From NCBI GenBank assembly GCA_023475025.1, contig JAMCWB010000053.1, forward strand, positions 1-48,738: a DNA stretch of 48,738 nucleotides, given 5' to 3'. Below the pieces are notes generated by a model, which searched no databases, was not told the origin of the DNA, and saw only the letters and a list, made by a program, of their open reading frames with translations. Position numbers and translations under genes: made by a program. How positions within the stretch are numbered: the stretch's first letter is position 1; every line of letters starts with the position of its first letter. The DNA is from Gammaproteobacteria bacterium (GTDB lineage Bacteria; Pseudomonadota; Gammaproteobacteria; Pseudomonadales; Pseudomonadaceae). Of this stretch, positions 8,282-16,134 are shown piece after piece.

Positions 8282-8503
8282 GGTATCAGGCGATTCAGCA
8301 TTGTCGCGACCAGTTCCCCATACGCCTTATGTGTCGCTGTCTAAAGGTTTCTGCCAGCGGCTATTACGCCTGGATATCTCGACCGCTCTCCAGCAGAGCA
8401 AAGGCTAACCAGCGTTTGCTGGGGCGGATCAGAGAGATTCATGATGACAGCGGGGGCATGATTGGCTCGCCGCGCATGCATGAGGATCTGGCTGCTGAAG
8501 GTG

Positions 8504-8507
8504 TTGT
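8504..8507. repeat. Target-site duplication TTGT of the inner IS (left copy)
   Basis: TTGT at 8504-8507 is repeated at 9705-9708, directly outside the inner element's terminal repeats. A 4-bp duplication is the normal size for the IS407 group of the IS3 family. Confidence 0.9.
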
Positions 8508-8578
8508 GGTAATCCTCCCGAAAAACAGCGGTGATCAGAAGTAGAATTTTCCGTAAGCTATTTGCAGGGAGATTCTGC

Positions 8579-8845
8579 ATGAAAACATCACGTTTTACCG
8601 ACAGCCAGATACTGGCAATCCTGAAGCAAGCTGAGAACGGTGTCCCGGTGCCGGAGCTTTGCCGCGAACACGGATTCAGCAGTGCGACTTTTTACAAATG
8701 GCGTTCCAAGTTCGGCGGCATGGATGCGTCCATGATGGCCAGGCTCAAAGAGCTTGAGGACGAAAACCGGCGGCTGAAGAAAATGTATGCCGAGGAGCGC
8801 CTCAAGGCTGAGATTCTCAAGGAAGCCATCGAAAAAAAGTGGTGA
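8579..8845 (+). CDS. IS407-group transposase OrfA
   Basis: An 88-aa OrfA (HTH_8 / transposase_8 type): [19 protein letters not shown], then [19 protein letters not shown], then [20 protein letters not shown] and a zipper-like [20 protein letters not shown] region. This wording is typical of IS407/IS51-related OrfA proteins. The end (EAIEKKW) overlaps orfB, which lies in the -1 frame. Upstream of ATG 8579 is GCAGGGAG. The product binds the terminal repeats in this family and is also the N-terminal part of the OrfAB transposase. Confidence 0.92.
   Translation: MKTSRFTDSQILAILKQAENGVPVPELCREHGFSSATFYKWRSKFGGMDASMMARLKELEDENRRLKKMYAEERLKAEILKEAIEKKW
8833..8839 (+). promoter_or_regulatory. Programmed -1 frameshift site A_AAA_AAG
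   Basis: The heptamer A AAA AAG lies in the zero frame of orfA (codons AAA 8834-8836 and AAG 8837-8839), followed by TGG TGA. A slip of -1 continues as GTG GTG AAG in the orfB frame. A_AAA_AAG is among the most efficient slippery sequences in bacteria and is the usual OrfAB control in the IS3 family. Confidence 0.88.
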
Positions 8846-9666
8846 AGCCGTCTCACCGCCGGGAGATGGCGCAAAAAGCCGTTTGCGATAAGAAGGTCAG
8901 CATACGCTTGGCTTGTGCTCTGTTTGGCATCAGCGAGACCTGTTACCGCTACCAAGCTCGACTGAGTACAGAGAACGCGCTGATCGCCGACTGGCTGTTG
9001 CGCCTGACTCACAATCAACGCAACTGGGGCTTTGGCTTGTGCTACCTGTTTTTACGCAATGTGAAGGGCTTTGGCTGGAACCACAAGCGGGTCTATCGCA
9101 TTTACCGAGAGCTTGAGTTGAATCTGCGCATCAAGCCCCGCAAGCGTCTGGTACGCGAGAAACCTGAACCATTAGCGGTGCCTACGGCGATCAACGCGTG
9201 TTGGTCCATGGACTTTATGCATGACCAGCTCAGCGATGGTCGCAGCTATCGCCTGTTCAATGTGCTGGACGACTTCAACCGTGAAGGTCTTGGAATGGAG
9301 GTTGACCTTTCACTGCCAGCCGAGCGGGTAGTCAGGGCCTTGGACCAGATCATCGAATGGCGAGGTAAACCAGCCCAGATCCGCTGCGATAATGGCCCGG
9401 AATACATCAGTGGCAAGCTGGCTACCTGGGCTGAAAAACGTGGCATCACCATCAGCTTTATCCAGCCAGGCAAGCCGCAACAGAATGCCTATATCGAGCG
9501 CTACAACCGAACCGTCCGCTATGACTGGCTGTCGCACTATCTGTTCGACGCCATTGAACAGGTCCAGGACTTCGCGACACGTTGGTTATGGACATACAAT
9601 AACGAGCGGCCAAATATGGCCTTGGGCGGCATTACGCCGCGACAGAAGTTGGCCATGGTGGCCTGA
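8839..9666 (+). CDS. IS407-group transposase OrfB (DDE integrase core)
   Basis: About 275 aa with an HTH_21-like start ([16 protein letters not shown]) and an rve catalytic core. The triad is readable: Asp in [13 protein letters not shown], Asp in [12 protein letters not shown], and Glu in [35 protein letters not shown] is a marker stretch of the IS407/IS51 relatives. It is made mainly as the OrfAB fusion by -1 frameshifting at 8833-8839; the GTG at 8839 is a nominal start. The frame is intact to TGA 9664-9666, 38 nt before the right end. Confidence 0.93.
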   Translation: MVKPSHRREMAQKAVCDKKVSIRLACALFGISETCYRYQARLSTENALIADWLLRLTHNQRNWGFGLCYLFLRNVKGFGWNHKRVYRIYRELELNLRIKPRKRLVREKPEPLAVPTAINACWSMDFMHDQLSDGRSYRLFNVLDDFNREGLGMEVDLSLPAERVVRALDQIIEWRGKPAQIRCDNGPEYISGKLATWAEKRGITISFIQPGKPQQNAYIERYNRTVRYDWLSHYLFDAIEQVQDFATRWLWTYNNERPNMALGGITPRQKLAMVA

Positions 9667-10342
9667 CTCTACTTCTGAACCCCGTTAAAAATGGGGGGAT
9701 TACCTTGTAGCAAGCCTGAATCGTGTTGCGCGGCTGATGGCCAGGCACGGAATTCAAGGTTGGCCCCGTAAGAAGCGCGGGCGCTGGGGACGCGTATCTC
9801 ATCGGCCGCCGGGTATTCAGAATCACCTGGATCGGAAATTCTTTGCACTGGAACCTGATACCAAGTGGGTTACGGATATTACGGAGATCCCCACTCAGGA
9901 AGGAAAGCTCTTTCTGCGCGTGGTGCTGGATCTGTTCAGCAATCTGATCGTGGGCTGGTCCATGCACCACCGCCAGGATCGGCAGATGGTAATCAGAGCC
10001 GTTCAAATGGCCGTATGGCAACGCCGAGGCGAAGCACCGATAATACTGCATTCAGATCGCGGCAGCCAATTCACCAGTGGCGATTATCAACGCTATCTGG
10101 GCAGCAACAGCCTGGTTAGTAGCATGAGCGCGGTTGGCCACTGCGGTGATAATGCCGCCTGTGAGGGCTTCTTCGGGGTATTGAAGCGAGAGCGAATACA
10201 CCACCGACGTTACCGTACCCATGATGAAGCAAGGGCCGATGTGTTCGACTACATTGAGCGATTCCATAATCCCAGAATGCGACGTAGAGTTGCTGCTCAG
10301 GATCGAAAGCTTACAGCCGTTTTATAACCGTCCGTGGAAACG

Positions 10343-10352
10343 GGGTAGAACC
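10343..10352. repeat. 10-bp target duplication GGGTAGAACC of the IS4-type element (left copy)
   Basis: GGGTAGAACC at 10343-10352 is repeated exactly at 11860-11869. It is part of the right terminal inverted repeat of the outer IS3-family element, so the IS4-type element used that repeat as its target. Duplications of about 9-13 bp are usual for IS4-family elements. Confidence 0.9.
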
Positions 10353-11859
10353 GAATGGCACTTACTTAACCCTCTTTGGATGTCCATTGGCCGCAACTTT
10401 TTTGCGAGCCTGCGGCCTGGGCAGGGTCATCAGTGAGTAGGGTTTCGGTCGTCGTTTAATGGCTCTGGGCTCGATTCGACCTGGGCGAAAGCCGACTCGC
10501 TGTTCGGCGATCAACAGCAACAGGGAGATGACCTGAACATCATCAGTCTCATCATGACATTGCCGCCAAGCTCCCCATATTTGCAGGGTATGCTTGAAGC
10601 TCAGTTCACGTGGTAAGCAGTCACTCAGTAGCGCTGACTGGGACATCAACAGACGGATCAGATTGTGGGCCAACAGGTAAACCCAGAGTTCCTTGATAGC
10701 CATATCGGGCGTCTTGCAGCTCAAGATGTCTACTCCCAGCGTACACTTCAGATTGCGTAGATCCAGCTCCACGTGCCAGCGGCTGCGATAAAGCTTGTTC
10801 AGTTCGGCTTTCGGGGTGTGGTTGGCGTTCAACAGAGTCGTTACCAAGACCTTGCCGCCGCAGTGCAACTCCCGCACCGTCAGCCTTGGCGGCGCCTGAT
10901 CGTACTGCTCCTGGCTCATCCATCTCGGTTTTTGCTTCGGTTTGGGTATCTCAATAAGGTGATCTTTTTGCCCCAAACGTTGCCCCTGGCTGAAGTCAGT
11001 CGAGCGCTTGCGTGCCCCATGCTGCTCGAAGACCCCATCAATATGGCGACGCTGCAGCTCACAGAGCAAGAAATAGGTGGCATAAAACGCATCACCCAGC
11101 AGAACATCACCAGTATTCAGCGTGGAAAGCATACTTCTAAGTAGCGTTTGCTCGTCTCCTCCCTTCCCGCGATAGCAGCCGATGGCAGCGTCTAGAATGG
11201 CGCCACTAGCCAAGCAAACGATGCCAACCAATCGGCACAGAGGAAACCCCAATCCGGGTTTCTGGCTACGCGGTTGAGGATAGCGCTGCTGATTGGCCGG
11301 CGTATCCGACATAGAAATCATAGTGCCATCGACCAGGCGTACCGGCCGGCCTTTCCACTGCCAGGCCGAGGGCGCCGCATTGGTCATCATACGGCCTGTC
11401 TGACGGCACAAAGTGGACACCATTTCCACGGGCAATCGCTGTCGGGCTCGACAATAAGCTCCAGTATGCGTGCTGCAGCTTTTCAAGCCACCCACCAAGC
11501 GTTTGACGGCCGTATCGTTCACGACCTTTTGACACGAGGCGTCGGGGCTCATGGCTTGAGCCAGAAACATGGAGAGTGTCTGCGTCGGGGGGAACAGTCT
11601 TTCGCGATGTTCGGGAAGCAGGGATTCTACTGTATCAAGTAGCTGAGGCCCGGTGAGCAGATTGAAAAAGCCGTGCGAATCGGTGCCTTTGGCGTAGTGA
11701 CGGATGCGGCGGTGTTGATGAGTGGCAGCTCGGCGTTTAGGATGCATGGAAGGCTGGCTCCGAGGTTGTCGGGTGATCGCTTGGTCGCTTTCACCATATG
11801 ACCCTGAGCCAGCCTTTCCATTTCAATTCAATTACTTAGCACTTAAGTAAGTGCCATTC
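10353..11859 (-). mobile_element. IS4-family insertion sequence (complete, 1507 bp)
   Basis: The ends are perfect 17-bp inverted repeats: GAATGGCACTTACTTAA at the left and its complement at the right (11843-11859). It is flanked by the 10-bp duplication GGGTAGAACC. One uninterrupted transposase gene runs on the minus strand, and its TAA stop (10362-10364) falls inside the terminal repeat. The intact ends, duplication and gene indicate a recent, probably active element. Confidence 0.93.
10362..11747 (-). CDS. IS4-family transposase
   Basis: A 461-aa DDE transposase with an RNase-H fold and a large beta-strand insertion, as in the IS4 family. First Asp in VRLVDGTMISM, second Asp in VLLGDAFYATYF, and the YREK signature in LYRSRWHVELDLRNLK (Tyr, Arg, Glu and Lys at the expected spacing). 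The N-terminal region begins MHPKRRAATHQHRRIRHYAK. The length is normal for the family. The stop codon lies in the terminal inverted repeat, so the gene fills nearly the whole element. The long upstream gap (11748-11859) holds the end and the promoter. Confidence 0.93.
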   Translation of the reverse strand: MHPKRRAATHQHRRIRHYAKGTDSHGFFNLLTGPQLLDTVESLLPEHRERLFPPTQTLSMFLAQAMSPDASCQKVVNDTAVKRLVGGLKSCSTHTGAYCRARQRLPVEMVSTLCRQTGRMMTNAAPSAWQWKGRPVRLVDGTMISMSDTPANQQRYPQPRSQKPGLGFPLCRLVGIVCLASGAILDAAIGCYRGKGGDEQTLLRSMLSTLNTGDVLLGDAFYATYFLLCELQRRHIDGVFEQHGARKRSTDFSQGQRLGQKDHLIEIPKPKQKPRWMSQEQYDQAPPRLTVRELHCGGKVLVTTLLNANHTPKAELNKLYRSRWHVELDLRNLKCTLGVDILSCKTPDMAIKELWVYLLAHNLIRLLMSQSALLSDCLPRELSFKHTLQIWGAWRQCHDETDDVQVISLLLLIAEQRVGFRPGRIEPRAIKRRPKPYSLMTLPRPQARKKVAANGHPKRVK

Positions 11860-11869
11860 GGGTAGAACC

Positions 11870-12357
11870 CATTTATAAACAGAGGGGTTAAAGATGCGCT
11901 GATTGCACTCACAGGCAGCTTTAAGGATACATCTGAGGCGCTGAGCGCCATGTACTCTGAAACGAGGTAGCAAAACTGCATTGCTATCTGATACGCCACA
12001 ACCGCGACTATGCAGCTTTAGCCTAACGCAGGGAAGCCGACAAACACTGAATGCTGAGGCTGCCGAGCAGGATAAGGAGCCGAGGCCGGGCCTTGGGGGA
12101 AACAGTACCCAAAGGTTTTGGCTACCTGCGCAGTGCGTGGGACAGGGTGATGCCGCTCTTAGTATTTCCAAAAGTTTCCACCGGCGATACAAGGTATGTA
12201 AACAACCAATGCCAATGAAATTATCGAACTATGGTACCTGTTTGTTGACCTTGCTTTGTGGATACGGCGAACACTGCTTGACGCCATTAGTGCGTGATAA
12301 TTTTAGCAGATGATGATTCATATAGGTCACTCGAACGGGGGGTGTTCTCGATTTGTA
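11870..12357. other. Gene-poor stretch between the IS4 element and the palindrome array
   Basis: Starts with the last base of the outer IS3 terminal repeat and then unassigned DNA. Short open frames exist: 11872-11970 (32 codons, ending LSAMYSETR) and 12202-12297 (31 codons, hydrophobic, ending in ALWIRR then TLLDAISA). They lack starts with ribosome binding sites and match nothing I know. They may be remnants of the gene into which the IS elements inserted. No RNA gene or promoter is evident. Confidence 0.4.
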
Positions 12358-13171
12358 GTCGCATTATGCGACACGGTTCGGGAGTGACGCGATACCCACT
12401 GAAGGTCACCGAACAATCCAGCTGATACCGATTTTTATGGGACGCCTCGCTTCCTTGTTGCTTGTTATCCCCGACTCTCAGTAATAGAATTTGTGACGAA
12501 AATGGGAGGAACGCGCAATTGTCCCAGGCTGATATAGATTACCGCGTATTCATTTGAGTGCTGGTAATTGTGTTGAAAATTACCGGTCGCATTATGCGAC
12601 AAGGAAAAGGCGGCGCAGCAGCAGCCATTGGAGGTACCCATCAGGCCAACTGATGCAGATTTGCAAAGAGCGCTTCGTTTGTCGGTTGCGTCTGATCCTT
12701 TTATCGCATTACGCGACTCTGGTTCAGAGGATAGTGATGCAGACCAAATACCCGCCGCCACGTTGAGATTGAGTGCCTCATAGTCGCTTGAGTGCTGGGT
12801 AATCGTGTTTCGAGAGTCGCATTATGCGACAAGCAGGAGGTGACGTAGCCATAGAAGTTGGATTTGCCCTGCGGTCTAGCTGACATAGATTTGCATGGCG
12901 CGCTTGGCTTGCCGATTGCCCTAGTCGCATTATGCGACTTTGATTCGAAGGGTAATGATGCAGGCCAAATAGCTGCCGCCACGTTGAGATTGATTGCCGC
13001 GTATTCGCTTGAGTGCCGGGTAATAGTGTTTCGAGAGTCGCATTATGCGACAAAAAGGAAGGGGCGCAGCAGTACAGATTTGATATACCCAGAGGTCCAG
13101 CTTATGCATATTTGCATGGAGCGATTCGCTTGCCGATTGTCCGAGTCGCATTATGCGACTTTTAGATGCGA
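12358..13171. repeat. Diverged tandem array with seven GTCGCATTATGCGAC palindromes
   Basis: The 15-mer GTCGCATTATGCGAC (7-bp arms around a central T) occurs at 12358, 12586, 12816, 12924, 13037 and 13145, with a degenerate copy at 12703 (ATCGCATTACGCGAC). Starts are 228, 117, 113, 108, 113 and 108 bp apart. The spacers alternate between two kinds: one contains GATTTGCATGGCGCGCTTG-like sequence (three or four copies), the other CCGCCACGTTGAGATTG followed by CGTATTCGCTTGAGTG-like sequence. The true period is therefore about 220-230 bp with two palindromes per unit. A decayed copy appears near 12463-12477 (CCCCGACTCT), which explains the first double interval. An extra half-site ATGCGAC lies at 13165-13171. 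No open frame runs through it. Confidence 0.88.
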
Positions 13172-13701
13172 CAATTTCTTTCTGTAGATGTTGTGGATCA
13201 GTAATACTCGGGCGGTGTTGTTAGATTTTTAATATTAGTCCCGATTACTGCTCCTGAGATAGCCATGCATGCATGGAATCAAAGCTTATTTTGATGTCAA
13301 AAAAGTAGCCGCTTCGCGAATGGGCGTTGTCAAAATCGCTCGTATGACTCGCGCTTTTTTGGCCATTTCGCATATCACTGAAGTCGGCTCACCTACGTTC
13401 GCCACCTTGCTCGTGACTGTGCGAAAGTCCACAACGCCCCCATACTCGATCGTCGAGTATGGGGCAGAGCAACGCGTACCCGATGAATCGAGTACGCCCG
13501 TTGGTTTGACATCAAATCCTAGCCGGAGACGGCGGGGCCGCTCCGAAGAAACGACCTGGCTATGCAGCGCATCTAGCTGCTGCACATCGAGCGGTCATGA
13601 TGGTGCGCGCCAGAGACCCTGAACAATATAAATATCCGGATCGGTGAGTAAGCATCGTGGAGTGGCGACGCCTGCCCATTAGGCAGGCATATATAGAAGC
13701 T
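13172..13701. other. Non-coding tail region of the recombinase operon
   Basis: About 530 nt between the palindrome array and the stop of the 299-aa recombinase. Overlapping open frames on both strands (13269-13622 plus, 13286-13585 minus) have no recognisable domain and no good ribosome binding site, so I do not call them. It contains a 12-bp inverted repeat (listed separately) and a 7-bp-arm hairpin GCCTGCC/GGCAGGC (13670-13688), which could end minus-strand transcripts although no T-tract follows. Confidence 0.4.
13438..13464. repeat. 12-bp perfect inverted repeat CCCCATACTCGA
   Basis: CCCCATACTCGA (13438-13449) and TCGAGTATGGGG (13453-13464) are separated by TCG only. A 12-bp perfect stem with a 3-nt loop is unlikely by chance and could be a cruciform, a protein site or a recombination site. 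A related CGAGTACG half-site follows near 13488. It sits between the palindrome array and the recombinase genes. Confidence 0.6.
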
Positions 13702-14601
13702 TCAACGTTTTTGATTTGGGCCGCTGAGATCAGGGCGATAGATCATGGCTTCAAACCGGTGTTTTCCAGCCGGTTTGACCTTGTCTCTTATGCTATCAAG
13801 CTGGGCGTCCTGGGCGGGCGAAACCTTGATAGCGGACGCGTTTCCACGCCTCCTGTCTCCGTAAACAGATACCGAGTTGGTAGATTGATGGCCCATGATA
13901 TAGGCCACGGTCCTAGCGTCTTGGCCTGAGGCTTTCAAATCCGAACCTACTTGATGTCTCATAGAATAAAGGGTGGGGACAGCACTGCGTCGAGACCACA
14001 GCCTGACACCTTCCTCACGCAGTCGATGACGAATGGCATCTATAGACTTATCTGACTGACTTAGAATCATCAAACACGCTTCAATTATCGATAGCGAACC
14101 TGCGTCTTCCACTGCCAAGAGCCGATCAGCACCTCTGGTGCCAGCATGGCTTTTCTTGGCCCCCAGAATGACTATGATGCCGTCTTTAATCGTCATCTTT
14201 TTGAGCTCTGCCGGTCGCGCCCCTGTGTATTTGACCAAAGTTAATGCCGCCCACTCTTCGTGATGCTGCTTGTCCAGGAGATGTGCAGTGATCGCCGCAA
14301 AGTCCTCATCCGAGAAATATTTTGCCTTTGGCCGCTTCGCCTTTTGCCTCATCGGACTACCTGGCGCGGTGACCGGATTAACTAACTTGAGGATCGACTG
14401 CGCTGCTTCTGAATATCCACGCTCAGTTAAATCAAAAGCAATCGCATTCTTTAGTCTCCGGAAATAAGCAATGCTGAAAGTGGGAGAAAGCTCCTCAAGT
14501 CTCCCCATTATTCTTTGGCTGGTCAGTTCCTTGCCTTTCATATAGTGAGTAAAAAAATACGAGCATAGTTTTCTATAAGCTGTTTTTGTTGATTCTTGCA
14601 T
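13702..14601 (-). CDS. Tyrosine recombinase (smallest of the trio, 299 aa)
   Basis: Phage-integrase family protein with a short N-terminal SAM-like DNA-binding region and a C-terminal catalytic domain. Catalytic residues seen: Arg in TGARPAELKK, the box II Arg in LYSMRHQVGSD, where Tyr takes the place of the usual first His of HxxR, His in YIMGHQSTNS, and the nucleophile Tyr in VSVYGDRR. The frame is intact. The ATG at 14599-14601 has TAACAACAGGTGACA upstream (AGGTG, about 4-5 nt spacing). It is the third gene of a same-strand trio, 137 nt after the 410-aa recombinase. Which site it acts on is unknown. Confidence 0.85.
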   Translation of the reverse strand: MQESTKTAYRKLCSYFFTHYMKGKELTSQRIMGRLEELSPTFSIAYFRRLKNAIAFDLTERGYSEAAQSILKLVNPVTAPGSPMRQKAKRPKAKYFSDEDFAAITAHLLDKQHHEEWAALTLVKYTGARPAELKKMTIKDGIIVILGAKKSHAGTRGADRLLAVEDAGSLSIIEACLMILSQSDKSIDAIRHRLREEGVRLWSRRSAVPTLYSMRHQVGSDLKASGQDARTVAYIMGHQSTNSVSVYGDRRRGNASAIKVSPAQDAQLDSIRDKVKPAGKHRFEAMIYRPDLSGPNQKR

Positions 14602-14738
14602 GTTGTCACCTGTTGTTATTGTTTTATGGTTTAACGTGAGTTTTATGTTTTTGTTATTGGATGGCGCTTTGAAAGCTGTTAAGTCTCAAATTTTGGCGTG
14701 GCTATCTGGATTTGCCGCCAACAAATGACAAAGCTGTT

Positions 14739-15971
14739 TCATGAAATAACTTTTGGTCTGCCGCGCTTACGGCGCCCGGCTTGGCTCATGAGAATGCTTC
14801 TGTAATTGAGCCAATTAATGTGACTCAGGTCGATCTTGTAAGTAAGGCCTAGCTCAAGTTGCTCAAGCATGCATATGCTGAGGGGTTTTGAAAGATAGTG
14901 TTTTTCTGTGATATCTGACGAGCCATTGCGGTGACCTAATAAGTAACCGATAGTGCTAGCAGGAATGCCAGAGGCTTCCAAGCGCAGCGCAAACGTTCGT
15001 CTGAAACTTTTGAAACTCCATCCACCCTCTTGAGTATGTGGACAGTGCTCACCAATATACCCAGCACCAGTACTGGGGCCGCAGAAAAACCGGCTTGGGT
15101 TGCGAGAATAGAGGTGGGTTGGATCGTACGACAGTTCAGGAAATAGCAGAGCGTCCTCTCCTTCCGCCTGGCGTCGCTCTAGTACGAAGTCCATAAAGCC
15201 AATTCCTTTCAAGGCAGAGCAAATGGGTATTTCTCTGCGGGACTGCTCGTTTTTTATTGATTTGTGAAAACCATTGTCGTTGATGCTAATCAGGTCAACA
15301 CCGTGTTTGTCCTGAACAATGTCGCGGATGCGCAGTTGGCATAGCTCGTTCAAACGACCGCCAGTGAACAAGGCCAGTGGCATCAGCCAGAAGCGATAAG
15401 AATGGGCGTCGTGATCTACCTTTCCGGCAGTCTGGTACGGCCAGCCGGCAAATAAGGAAGTGAGGTCGGCGTCGGAAAAGGGTTTGGAAATCTGCGATTG
15501 CTTTGTCCGCGTCGCCGTGATCCTGATGGGCTTGGAAATCAGGTTGTCGCTGAACGCCTCATTTGCTATGCGGTTGAACAGGCGATAATAAGCTTCAATG
15601 TTGGTCCCCTGGCTTGCAGACTGTTGGTTTTTTCGCAGCATCGCAGGCAGTTCAGCTTTTAAAGTACGTGCAGCCTGCTCGTCCAGCTCACTCACCTTCA
15701 TCTCAGGTCTGTCACCGGTCAGCGCAGTGGTGAGCTTTCTAAAGCGCGAGGTGATCATCGACTTCGATTTTGCAGAATAAGGTGTTTCCAGCAAAAATCG
15801 GTTTAGTACAGTTTCGATATAGGCTGAGAGAAGTGGAGAGTTTTTATGTCTATTAACGGACTCTATAACGGCCGATAAATGCGTCAAAGCAATGTTAAGA
15901 CTTCCTTCATGTCCTGGTTCGCAAACCAGGCGTAATCCGGTTGAGACCGGTATTGTTATTATAGTATTCAC
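14739..15971 (-). CDS. Tyrosine recombinase (middle gene of the trio, 410 aa)
   Basis: Phage-integrase family protein. The catalytic domain shows Arg in FTGGRLNELCQL, a basic loop SIKNEQSRREIPI, the box II Arg in SFKSFRRTFALR, with Lys in place of the first His of HxxR, His in LLGHRNGSSD and the nucleophile Tyr in EKHYLSKPL. I place the start at GTG 15971-15969 because AGGAG lies 5 nt upstream; an ATG at 15995 has no such site and would add 8 residues. The N-terminal 170 residues contain the core-binding region. The TGCRLAELCQL/TGGRLNELCQL wording shared with the 796-aa protein suggests that these two are related by old duplication. Confidence 0.85.
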   Translation of the reverse strand: MNTIITIPVSTGLRLVCEPGHEGSLNIALTHLSAVIESVNRHKNSPLLSAYIETVLNRFLLETPYSAKSKSMITSRFRKLTTALTGDRPEMKVSELDEQAARTLKAELPAMLRKNQQSASQGTNIEAYYRLFNRIANEAFSDNLISKPIRITATRTKQSQISKPFSDADLTSLFAGWPYQTAGKVDHDAHSYRFWLMPLALFTGGRLNELCQLRIRDIVQDKHGVDLISINDNGFHKSIKNEQSRREIPICSALKGIGFMDFVLERRQAEGEDALLFPELSYDPTHLYSRNPSRFFCGPSTGAGYIGEHCPHTQEGGWSFKSFRRTFALRLEASGIPASTIGYLLGHRNGSSDITEKHYLSKPLSICMLEQLELGLTYKIDLSHINWLNYRSILMSQAGRRKRGRPKVIS

Positions 15972-16087
15972 GACAACTCCTAGTGGGTGAGTCATCAGAA
16001 TACAAGCTTACGTTCGTTTGTAAACTAGACAGTGAGCTGATTTCGGTTATGTTTTAAATCGGTAGTTTATTGACAAGTTGCCAATGT

Positions 16088-16128
16088 ATTTACAATACAG
16101 ACGAGTTGCTTTCGCCTGTATTGTAAAT
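16088..16128. repeat. 13-bp perfect inverted repeat between recombinase genes
   Basis: ATTTACAATACAG (16088-16100) and CTGTATTGTAAAT (16116-16128) are separated by 15 nt. The pair lies 7 nt after the stop of the 796-aa recombinase and about 120 nt before the start of the 410-aa one. The left arm lies inside a TGTATTTACAATACA near-palindrome (16085-16099). It could be a hairpin that separates transcripts, an operator, or a recombinase site. No T-tract is present on either side. Confidence 0.6.
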
Positions 16129-16134
16129 GTCTGG

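Larger units (their letters stand above)
8508..9704 (+). mobile_element. IS3 family, IS407-group insertion sequence (complete, 1197 bp)
   Basis: The left end starts GGTAATCCTCCC and the right end, read inward on the other strand, starts GGTAATCCCCCC; both continue to a shared CAGAAGTAGA block about 28-38 nt inside. The TTGT target duplication is perfect (8504-8507 and 9705-9708). Both reading frames are uninterrupted and the A_AAA_AAG slippage site is present, so the element looks competent. It is inserted in the orfB gene of another IS3-family element in the same orientation. Confidence 0.93.
8281..10327 (+). pseudogene. IS3-family transposase OrfB, split by an inserted IS
   Basis: The first part (8281-8507) reads [19 protein letters not shown], then SASGYYAW and [14 protein letters not shown], the N-terminal HTH_21 region of IS3 OrfB. 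The second part (from 9709) holds the rve integrase core: [10 protein letters not shown] with the first Asp, [10 protein letters not shown] with the second Asp, and the Glu in [13 protein letters not shown]. An IS407-group element splits the gene between them. The reading frame is intact across the join once the insert and one TTGT copy are removed. The C-terminus ([16 protein letters not shown]) stops 25 nt before the right terminal repeat end. The gene is inactive as it stands. Confidence 0.9.
7933..10352 (+). mobile_element. IS3-family element, interrupted by an IS407-group element
   Basis: The terminal inverted repeats start GGTTCTACCCCGTT (7933 onward) and end with the matching complement AACGGGGTAGAACC (to 10352). 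Without the inner element (8508-9704 plus one TTGT copy) the length is about 1.22 kb, normal for IS3. It carries orfA (7994-8281) and orfB (8281-8507 joined to 9709-10327). Joining the two halves restores an exact orfB frame (codon GTA from bases 8506, 8507 and 9709), so the insertion is recent. The right terminal repeat was itself the target of an IS4-type element; a second copy of its last 10 bases lies at 11860-11869. I could not find a clear target duplication for this outer element. Confidence 0.88.

Noticed and set aside
11872..12313. Short frames after the IS4 element (32, 110 and 31 codons)
   Set aside because: No start plus ribosome binding site and no recognisable domain; they may be gene remnants but cannot be named.
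12358..13171. CRISPR array
   Set aside because: The repeated palindrome is only 15 bp, intervals are 108-117 bp, the spacers are related to one another, and no cas genes are near.
13269..13622. 117-aa plus-strand frame and 99-aa minus-strand frame
   Set aside because: They overlap on opposite strands, include the 12-bp hairpin, have no ribosome binding site and no family resemblance.
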